Below, piece after piece: positions 7,002 to 12,032 of a stretch of DNA of 12,032 nucleotides (position 1 is the first letter of the stretch; each line of letters opens with the position of its first letter). The stretch is from assembly GCA_003518105.1 (NCBI GenBank), contig DOZH01000009.1:33569-45600 (forward strand), written 5' to 3'. Made by a program: the position numbers and the translations under genes. Origin of the DNA: Candidatus Uhrbacteria bacterium. Its GTDB lineage: Bacteria; Patescibacteriota; Patescibacteriia; UBA9934. The notes beneath the pieces were generated by a model that saw only the letters and a list, made by a program, of their open reading frames with translations, was not told the origin of the DNA and did not search any database.

Positions 7002-8594
7002 TTAAAGCAAGCTCGTGCCTGTCATTTCTGGCGGCTGCGGCAACCCGAGAATCGCTAAAATCGTCGGTGCTACGTCGGCCAACATACCGACTGGCGGCAC
7101 GAGCGACAGGTCACCATTTGGCACGTCCCCGCTGGCTGACGCCTTGCCTTCATACTTCTTACCGACAATCCAAAACGGCACCGGGTTTGTGCTGTGCTCT
7201 TTGTCCATGTCATGCGTCTGCAAATTCTCTATTTCCTCCGCGTTCCCGTGATCCGCCGTTATACACAACACACCGTCGGCCGCCAACACGGCATCCATTA
7301 TATCTTTAATGCAATCGTCCACACATTCCACCGCCTTCTTACTGGCTGCCAAATCACCAGTATGCGCCACCATATCGGCATTCGCCAGATTCATGATTAT
7401 AACGTCATAATTACCCAAACCTACTTCTTTCACTACTCGCGCGGTCACAGCTCTGGCTGACATCTCTGGTGCCAAATCATAACTAGCTACGTCTGGCGAA
7501 GGAATAATCACCCTATCTTCATTCAGGAATGGCGTCTCGCGCGTTCCATTCATAAAGAAAGTAACGTGCGCATATTTCTCCGTCTCTGCAATATGCAACT
7601 GCACCAAACCATTATCTGCCAGTACCTGCGCTAAGGTATGTTCAATCACCATTGGTGGAAAGGCTACTACCACCGGCAAATTAGCTTCATATTCAGCCAT
7701 CGTCACAAAACACACGTTCGGGATATAAACGCGACTAAAACTATCAAACGACGGCAAGACAAAAGCTTTAGTTAGCTCACGAGCTCGATCTGGTCGGTAG
7801 TTAAAAAATATCACCGAGTCCCCTGTGCTCACCGTTGCGATCGGTACACCCTTCTTGGTTAACACGGTCGGCGGGAACTCTTCATCATAAACCTCTTTAG
7901 CATAGGCGTCGTGTAGCGCCACGCTAGCTGACTCAGCCAGCGCTCCAGTACCAAGCGCAATGGCATTATAAGCCCGTTCTACACGGTCCCAGCGGTTATC
8001 CCGGTCCATCGCAAAATAGCGACCGGACAGGCTGGCTAACTCACCCACGCCCAGCTCAGCCATCGTCGACTCCAGCTTAGTCACAAAATCTATACCCGAA
8101 TTATAAAGCGTATCTCGGCCATCCAAAATTGCATGAACCGCCACCTTAGCCAACTTCTGAGCCTTCGCCAGTTTCAACAAAGCGACACAATGCTCATCAT
8201 AACCATGCACCTTGCCGGCCGAAACTATGCCGAGTAAATGGAGCGTTCCTCCAGTTTGTTTAACATGGGCAATCGCTTCCGCAAAAGCTGGATTAGTCGC
8301 AAAGCTACTATCTGCAATTGCTCGGTTAATCCGCGGTAAAGTCTGATAGTTAACCCGACCCGCCCCAATTGTTAAATGTCCTACCTCCGAGTTACCCATT
8401 TCACCCCAACTCAAACCCACCGTTTCACCCGATGCTTGCAAGTTCATCACTGGGTAACGGGTAGTCAACAAATCAAAAGTCGGCGTCGCAGCTTGCGTCA
8501 CCGCATTACCCTCGCTATCTGGTGCCACTCCAAATCCATCCAATATCGCCAGGACTAAAGGACGTGGTCGACGTGCCTGTAAATCTGCTCCCAT
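7002..8594 (-). CDS. gpmI: 2,3-bisphosphoglycerate-independent phosphoglycerate mutase
   Basis: This cytoplasmic, manganese-dependent glycolytic enzyme interconverts 3- and 2-phosphoglycerate through a phosphoserine intermediate. At 530 residues it is close to the usual length (about 510), with a short N-terminal extension. Motifs: metal-binding LAILDGFG at 15-22 (D19), nucleophile serine S69 in GEMGNSEVGH at 64-73, then DGRDT, GRYFAMDRDNRWDR, FFNYRPDRARE, and late metal-site motifs including ITADHGNAEE and a histidine in EHSTNPVP. The start ATG lies in the loop of a perfect inverted repeat, about 10 bases after an extended -10 promoter element. It follows the FtsL-like gene after 32 bases and precedes the PAP2 gene after 9. 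Confidence 0.97.
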   Translation of the reverse strand: MGADLQARRPRPLVLAILDGFGVAPDSEGNAVTQAATPTFDLLTTRYPVMNLQASGETVGLSWGEMGNSEVGHLTIGAGRVNYQTLPRINRAIADSSFATNPAFAEAIAHVKQTGGTLHLLGIVSAGKVHGYDEHCVALLKLAKAQKLAKVAVHAILDGRDTLYNSGIDFVTKLESTMAELGVGELASLSGRYFAMDRDNRWDRVERAYNAIALGTGALAESASVALHDAYAKEVYDEEFPPTVLTKKGVPIATVSTGDSVIFFNYRPDRARELTKAFVLPSFDSFSRVYIPNVCFVTMAEYEANLPVVVAFPPMVIEHTLAQVLADNGLVQLHIAETEKYAHVTFFMNGTRETPFLNEDRVIIPSPDVASYDLAPEMSARAVTARVVKEVGLGNYDVIIMNLANADMVAHTGDLAASKKAVECVDDCIKDIMDAVLAADGVLCITADHGNAEEIENLQTHDMDKEHSTNPVPFWIVGKKYEGKASASGDVPNGDLSLVPPVGMLADVAPTILAILGLPQPPEMTGTSLL

Positions 8595-8606
8595 AGATAG
8601 GAGCAG
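8585..8606. promoter_or_regulatory. Perfect inverted repeat spanning the gpmI start codon
   Basis: CTGCTCC at 8585-8591 pairs with GGAGCAG at 8600-8606, leaving an 8-base loop that holds the gpmI ATG. One edge touches the -10 hexamer of the candidate promoter. It could be an operator for a dimeric regulator or an RNA hairpin at the 5' end of the mRNA that presents or hides the start codon. Confidence 0.5.
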
Positions 8607-8613
8607 TATAGCA
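8605..8613 (-). promoter_or_regulatory. Extended -10 promoter element for gpmI
   Basis: The minus strand reads TGCTATACT, an extended -10 (TGnTATACT, 5 of 6 to TATAAT). Transcription would start about 7 bases later, giving a leader of only a few bases, so the gpmI mRNA may be nearly leaderless. No good -35 is present; TTGCGG lies 19 bases upstream. This would let gpmI be expressed apart from the division genes before it. Confidence 0.5.
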
Positions 8614-8626
8614 CAACCACCAACTT

Positions 8627-8953
8627 TTACCGCAAAGCCACGGTATTATTGGCTTTAATAATATAAGAAACCTTAGTCGCCTTAATCAGTCCCAATAACT
8701 GCTCGCGCTGCATCACGCTATCGAGCGAACGCAATTCGTCAATCTTAGCTTCTGTACTCTGGAAAGCAATGTGCAAAGCCTGATTCTTTTCCTGCATATC
8801 ACGCAAAGCCAAACCTCGTGTAGCGGAAGAATTAACCTGCACTATATACAATACTCCAAACGCCATAATCAAACTGATTACGACGACGTTCAACAATTTG
8901 CGGTTGCTGAGCAGGGTGGCAATTTTTGTTTTAGTGTCAGACATAACCTCCAT
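8627..8953 (-). CDS. FtsL-like small membrane protein with coiled coil
   Basis: This 108-residue protein has a basic N-terminus, one membrane helix at about 20-38, then a charged, heptad-like region at about 45-85 likely to form a coiled coil outside the membrane. That is the layout of the division protein FtsL (and of DivIC/FtsB), which links the septal machinery through coiled-coil contacts. FtsL sequences barely conserve, so the call rests on topology, size and position directly after rsmH, where ftsL normally lies. The gene starts 9 bases after the rsmH stop. A second ATG three codons in (8944) lies 2 bases after GGAGG, too close for a normal ribosome site, so the upstream ATG is kept, without certainty. 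Confidence 0.7.
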   Translation of the reverse strand: MEVMSDTKTKIATLLSNRKLLNVVVISLIMAFGVLYIVQVNSSATRGLALRDMQEKNQALHIAFQSTEAKIDELRSLDSVMQREQLLGLIKATKVSYIIKANNTVALR

Positions 8954-8962
8954 TATGTATGT

Positions 8963-9817
8963 TTATTTTCGTACCGCGATTCGTAACTTAGCGCTGCGAC
9001 TTCGTGGATTACTCTTCACTTCTTCATCACTGCCGATAATCGGTTTTTTGGTTAGCGGCTCGAGCAAGTCCGACTCTTTCATGAACTGCTTAACGATCCT
9101 GTCTTCCAACGAGTGAAAGGTAATGACGGCAATTCGGCCACCTGGCTTCAACAGCTCCACCAGATCAGTCAAGCCTCTTGTCAACTCACCAAACTCATCG
9201 TTGACAGCAATGCGTAAAGCTTGAAAAGTCTTGGTCGCTGGGTGAATGTGTCCCCTGCCGCCAGCCAACTTGAGGATCAAATCAGCTAATTGCGTGGTAG
9301 TCGTAATCCTCTGCTTTTTACGCGTTTCCGTAATTGCTTTCGCAATCTCACCGGAGAAATGCTCCTCACCGTATTCCCGCAATAACCGGTTCAAGTCATC
9401 GCGCGACCAGCTGTTCACAATTACCTCCGCCGTTAATTCCTGCGTTTGGTCGTACCGCATGTCGAGTGGTCCTTCTTTCATGAAGGAAAAGCCACGATCA
9501 GCATTATCCACATGCACAGAAGAAAACCCCAAGTCTAGCAATACTGCGTCTAGTAGCGGCACCTCGTGATTAGCGATATTACCGTAACTATCGCGAATGG
9601 CTGTTACTCGCTCGCCGTAATTAGCCAAGCGTTCTTTTGCAACTGCCCAATTCCGACTGTCGCGCTCCACGCCAATCAGCTTGCCGCTAGGTGACGTCGC
9701 CTCCAACATGAGTGCCGCATGGCCTCCTAAGCCTAATGTGCCGTCAAGTACCGTCATACCAGGCTGCAAAGCCAAGCCCTCAAGTACCTCTTTAGCTAAA
9801 ACTGGAATATGGCTCAT
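8963..9817 (-). CDS. rsmH: 16S rRNA (cytosine-1402-N4)-methyltransferase RsmH
   Basis: RsmH (MraW) methylates N4 of cytosine 1402 in the 16S rRNA decoding centre using S-adenosylmethionine. The 284-residue protein is slightly short but complete. It shows the SAM-binding DGTLGLGGH at 25-33, AVLLDLGFSS at 91-100, DRGFSF and GPLDMRYD at 107-123, the family stretch HPATKTFQALRIAVNDE, and RIAVITFHSLEDRIVKQF near the C-terminus. Its ATG overlaps the mraZ TGA by 4 bases (9814-9817), a typical coupled start. Position after mraZ is the conserved order at the head of the dcw cluster. Confidence 0.97.
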   Translation of the reverse strand: MSHIPVLAKEVLEGLALQPGMTVLDGTLGLGGHAALMLEATSPSGKLIGVERDSRNWAVAKERLANYGERVTAIRDSYGNIANHEVPLLDAVLLDLGFSSVHVDNADRGFSFMKEGPLDMRYDQTQELTAEVIVNSWSRDDLNRLLREYGEEHFSGEIAKAITETRKKQRITTTTQLADLILKLAGGRGHIHPATKTFQALRIAVNDEFGELTRGLTDLVELLKPGGRIAVITFHSLEDRIVKQFMKESDLLEPLTKKPIIGSDEEVKSNPRSRSAKLRIAVRK

Positions 9818-10245
9818 ACGCCTAGGGTTCCTAGTTTCTCGGCAATCTTTTCGGCGTCAGCTTCTGACTGCGCCGTGTACTTGTTCCATTCCTCCTCGTC
9901 CCACAACTCCAAACGGTTGTGGACGCCTACTATCACCACTTCACGCTTGAGACCAGCATACTTTCGCAAGTATTCTGGAATAACGAATCGTCCCTGTCCG
10001 TCGAGCACAATGTCCATGGCCCCCGCCAACATCAGGCGAGAAAACGCACGAGCATCGGCCTGCCCCAGGGGCAAACCAGCCAATTTATCGGCCAGCTTAC
10101 CCCACTCCTCCAAGGGCAGCAGAAACAATGAAGTATCGAGACCTCGCGTCACAACCGCCCCTTTAACGAGGTCAGCACGAAACTTCGCGGGGACACTTAC
10201 GCGCCCCTTGTCGTCGATGGAATGATGATATTCACCAAGGAACAT
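9814..10245 (-). CDS. mraZ: Transcriptional regulator MraZ
   Basis: MraZ is a ring-forming DNA-binding protein that controls the dcw (division and cell-wall) operon, including its own gene. The 143-residue length is standard. Two tandem SpoVT/AbrB-like halves are marked by the family motifs DDKGR at 11-15 and DGQGR at 82-86. The start MFLGEYHHSIDDKGR matches the family closely. A strong promoter at 10395-10423 and a leader of about 140 bases precede it. No clear Shine-Dalgarno sequence lies before the ATG. Confidence 0.97.
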   Translation of the reverse strand: MFLGEYHHSIDDKGRVSVPAKFRADLVKGAVVTRGLDTSLFLLPLEEWGKLADKLAGLPLGQADARAFSRLMLAGAMDIVLDGQGRFVIPEYLRKYAGLKREVVIVGVHNRLELWDEEEWNKYTAQSEADAEKIAEKLGTLGV

Positions 10246-10394
10246 GGCGGTGTGACTTTACTTCAGACGTTCCATATAAATGAAGCGTCTTGTTCTTTCC
10301 ACAAAATGAAAGCGAAGTGTGACCTACGCCTCCTGCCCTTCTGCTTACACAGACTGACAGAACACGCACGCCCCACTTCGTGCCTCTTAACACC
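10246..10394 (-). promoter_or_regulatory. Long 5' leader of mraZ
   Basis: This gene-free stretch between the predicted promoter and the mraZ ATG would be transcribed as a leader of about 140 bases. Its minus strand is rich in purine runs and contains GTGGGG near 10370-10375, with a further TGGGG between the promoter hexamers. Such G-rich words recall the TGGG-type boxes bound by MraZ, but regular spacing is lacking. Apart from the hairpin near the start codon I recognise no regulatory RNA. Confidence 0.4.
10265..10290 (-). promoter_or_regulatory. Hairpin in the mraZ leader
   Basis: AGACGTTC at 10265-10272 pairs with GAA (10282-10284) and CGTCT (10286-10290), with a single bulged G at 10285 and a 9-base loop. 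In the minus-strand mRNA it ends about 19 bases before the mraZ start and could affect translation. It does not match a riboswitch I know. Confidence 0.4.
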
Positions 10395-10423
10395 ACAATA
10401 CTCCACCACACCCCAGTGGTCAA
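10395..10423 (-). promoter_or_regulatory. Sigma-70-type promoter for the mraZ operon
   Basis: On the minus strand TTGACC (10418-10423) and TATTGT (10395-10400) are separated by exactly 17 bases. That is 5 of 6 and 4 of 6 matches to the consensus hexamers at ideal spacing. It lies between the uvrC terminator and mraZ, where a promoter is needed. A TGGGG run in the spacer is a possible MraZ contact. Confidence 0.7.
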
Positions 10424-10464
10424 CACTTTTAGCCAAAACGTTCATTGTTCAATTTTCAGCTGTA

Positions 10465-10491
10465 CAAAAAGAAAAAACGCGTTCGGCGTTT
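10465..10491 (-). terminator. Intrinsic terminator after uvrC
   Basis: Read on the minus strand, AAACGC-CGAAC-GCGTTT forms a perfect 6-bp hairpin that runs straight into a T-rich tract (TTTTTT, C, TTTTT). It begins about 40 bases after the uvrC stop, so the uvrC transcript should end before the mraZ promoter. Confidence 0.8.
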
Positions 10492-10530
10492 GTTCTTGTG
10501 CATAAACTCCCCCACTGTTTACTAGGGTTT

Positions 10531-11889
10531 TCACTCCACAGCCGATTCTCGTCGACGTCGGCGCGGTGACATACCGAGTGAGTTCCTGCTCCGCAAAATT
10601 CTGTGATAAGCCCCGGCAAATCTATGTGCCTCGTCACGTACTTCCGCTAACTTTTCTTTAAACGTCGTCACAATCCTTTGTAACTCTTTATTCCGCGCAT
10701 CATAAACCAACCTGTCTTGCTTGCGATCAAACCCCTTAGCAATTCCCACAATCGGCGTCTTCACCCCTAGCTCGTCGAGCACCTGCTGTACGCGCGCCAC
10801 CTGCCCCTCACCACCATCAATAATCATCAACTCCGGCAAGCTCCAGGTCCCCGGCGTACTCACAGCTCGCGCTAATCGACGCCGCATCACCTCCTCCATC
10901 CCCGCCACGTCATTAACGCCTTCCACCGTCTTAATCTTAAACTTGCGGTACAGCTCCTTCGCTGGCTTACCGTCCATAAAAACCGTCATACTGGCCACAT
11001 TCGCCGTGCCCGAAGTATGCGCAATATCATACGCCTCGAGCCGCCCGTTAATATCAATAAACGGTCGCGCCGTATGCACCGTCTTCCAGGACTTTCGTTC
11101 ATCTTCCTCATCACCTCGCGTAATCAGCGACACGTCATGAATGTGCTCCAAAGCAAACACTCGGTTACGCAGCTTGGCCGCTTCCTCAAAATTTTTGGCC
11201 GACGCCGCGCGCGACATTTCCTTTGTTAACTGACGCAGCAACTGATCCTTTTTACCAGAAAAGAACAACATCAACTGCTTAATCACTTTCCGATATTCAG
11301 CCTTAGTAATCGCCCCATTACAAACCCCCGGACACTTGCCAATCTGCGCGTCAAAACACGGTTTACTCTGCCCCGGCGTACACGTCGACCAAGGAATAGT
11401 CTTACGAATTAAATCGAGCGCCGTCCGTAACGAACGACCACTAATATACGGCCCATACACCGCTATAAATTTCTTCTTCGCCACGGCCGTCAACGTCTTC
11501 GAAAACGGCTCAATCCCCATGCGCTCCAAATCGAAACCACGGTACAACACTGGCTTCGGGAAATCCTCGTTCGTGATACACAGATACAAAAAGCTCTTGT
11601 CATCTCGTTGCATGACGTTATACGGCGGCTGGTGGAGCTTGATCTGGTTCGCTTCCAGTACCAGCGCCTCAATCACGCTCGGCGTCTCGATATATTCAAT
11701 CCTAGCAATGTTACGCACTAAATCCTCTATCCTCGCCTCATGTGCTTTATTAAAATACGACCCCACTCGCTGCTTCAAACTCGTCGCCTTGCCGATATAC
11801 AAAAGTTTCCCGTTGACGTCATAATAAAAATACACCCCCGGATTATCGGGTAGTTTATTGTTTTTTATTTTGATTGATGTTGGGATCAT
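10531..11889 (-). CDS. uvrC: UvrABC excinuclease subunit C, lacking the C-terminal HhH domain
   Basis: UvrC makes the two incisions around a lesion handed over by UvrA and UvrB. From the ATG at 11889 (MIPTSIKIKN) the protein has 452 residues. The N-terminal GIY-YIG nuclease shows GVY at 18-20, YIG at 31-33, R41 and E79. Four cysteines at 170, 178, 186 and 190 match the family iron-sulphur cluster site. A UVR (UvrB-binding) motif spans about 213-247. The RNase H-like nuclease keeps D288, D327, D358 (IDGGEGQ) and H422 (RDEAHRFA). The usual C-terminal tandem helix-hairpin-helix region (total about 600 residues) is absent: the chain ends soon after H422 in an arginine-rich tail. No HhH-like sequence follows in another frame. 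The frame stays open 12 codons upstream (to 11925), but those codons fall in repeat element D and do not look like UvrC. Confidence 0.95.
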   Translation of the reverse strand: MIPTSIKIKNNKLPDNPGVYFYYDVNGKLLYIGKATSLKQRVGSYFNKAHEARIEDLVRNIARIEYIETPSVIEALVLEANQIKLHQPPYNVMQRDDKSFLYLCITNEDFPKPVLYRGFDLERMGIEPFSKTLTAVAKKKFIAVYGPYISGRSLRTALDLIRKTIPWSTCTPGQSKPCFDAQIGKCPGVCNGAITKAEYRKVIKQLMLFFSGKKDQLLRQLTKEMSRAASAKNFEEAAKLRNRVFALEHIHDVSLITRGDEEDERKSWKTVHTARPFIDINGRLEAYDIAHTSGTANVASMTVFMDGKPAKELYRKFKIKTVEGVNDVAGMEEVMRRRLARAVSTPGTWSLPELMIIDGGEGQVARVQQVLDELGVKTPIVGIAKGFDRKQDRLVYDARNKELQRIVTTFKEKLAEVRDEAHRFAGAYHRILRSRNSLGMSPRRRRRESAVE

Positions 11890-11906
11890 ATTAAAAACTA
11901 TCAGCC

Positions 11907-12032
11907 TCGCTCGCAACCGCCGCATCTCCTGCTCCTAGCTCAAGGCCTCAGCCCAGAAATGCCTAAAGGATGACTTGCTTAACGGAACCAATAGCGCAAG
12001 TCAAGCATTTCTCGGGTCGGCCATCGCGTCGT
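11907..12032 (-). repeat. Structured intergenic element D, inverted partner of element B (cut by the window edge)
   Basis: Read on the minus strand this segment has a 34-base left block (11999-12032), a 42-base centre and a 50-base right block (11907-11956). The outer blocks match element B at 34 of 34 and 49 of 50 positions, while the centre does not match. The left block runs to the window end, so the element probably continues. The centre forms nested perfect stems: AGAAATGC at 11955-11962 with GCATTTCT at 12005-12012, and inside it TGACTTGC at 11971-11978 with GCAAGTCA at 11996-12003. The right block lies directly upstream of uvrC and supplies part of an unlikely N-terminal extension of that frame. 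Confidence 0.8.

Noticed and set aside
9809..10225. Plus-strand open frame of 138 codons opposite mraZ
   Set aside because: It is the antisense shadow of mraZ, whose own frame is a close match to its family.
10232..10445. Minus-strand frames of 60-64 codons in the mraZ leader
   Set aside because: They overlap the promoter or leader, have no ribosome site and show no family resemblance.
11888..11918. Promoter TTGCGA-17-TAATAT before uvrC
   Set aside because: The -10 hexamer overlaps the uvrC ATG, so transcription would start inside the gene. It cannot serve the preferred start.
1955..12032. Integron-type attC recombination sites
   Set aside because: Conserved ends with variable centres recall attC sites, but no core GTTRRRY sites or integrase were seen, and the genes between are long housekeeping genes rather than cassettes.

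Overview
The window reads as a stretch of chromosome from a small-genome bacterium, most probably a member of the Candidate Phyla Radiation (Patescibacteria). This rests on the compact, unidirectional packing, the short conserved enzymes, the reduced cell-division cluster and a UvrC without its usual C-terminus. TGA is used as an ordinary stop (rsmH/mraZ junction, malic enzyme, uvrC), so this is not one of the lineages that read TGA as glycine. The phylum assignment is inference; no rRNA or other phylogenetic marker is present.

All eleven convincing genes lie on the minus strand. In transcription order (right to left) they are: uvrC (excision nuclease, lacking the HhH tail); an intrinsic terminator; a promoter and long leader; mraZ, rsmH and an FtsL-like protein (the start of a dcw cluster); gpmI (glycolytic phosphoglycerate mutase); a PAP2 phosphatase; structured intergenic element C; a sugar-nucleotide-type nucleotidyltransferase, mltG and a UvrD/PcrA helicase (overlapping or nearly touching); structured intergenic element B; malic enzyme and an RskA-like membrane protein (4-base overlap); and structured intergenic element A at the left edge. 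A further element, D, lies upstream of uvrC at the right edge.

The genes serve central tasks: DNA repair (uvrC, uvrD), envelope and division (mraZ, rsmH, ftsL-like, PAP2, nucleotidyltransferase, mltG) and carbon metabolism (gpmI, malic enzyme). No phage, transposase, CRISPR, defence or secretion gene is present.

The unusual part is the intergenic DNA. Four spacers of roughly 130-315 bases are visibly G+C-richer than the genes, carry several perfect hairpins, and share sequence blocks. B and D share a 34-base and a 50-base block (one mismatch in total) in opposite orientation, around unrelated centres of 94 and 42 bases. A, B and C share further blocks of 14-16 bases in rearranged order. B holds a hairpin with a 9-bp stem and a GNRA-type tetraloop, and ends in a five-copy heptamer array just before the malic enzyme start. 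I cannot assign these elements to a known family. They could be a genome-specific mobile repeat, a structured RNA, or operon-punctuating sequence.
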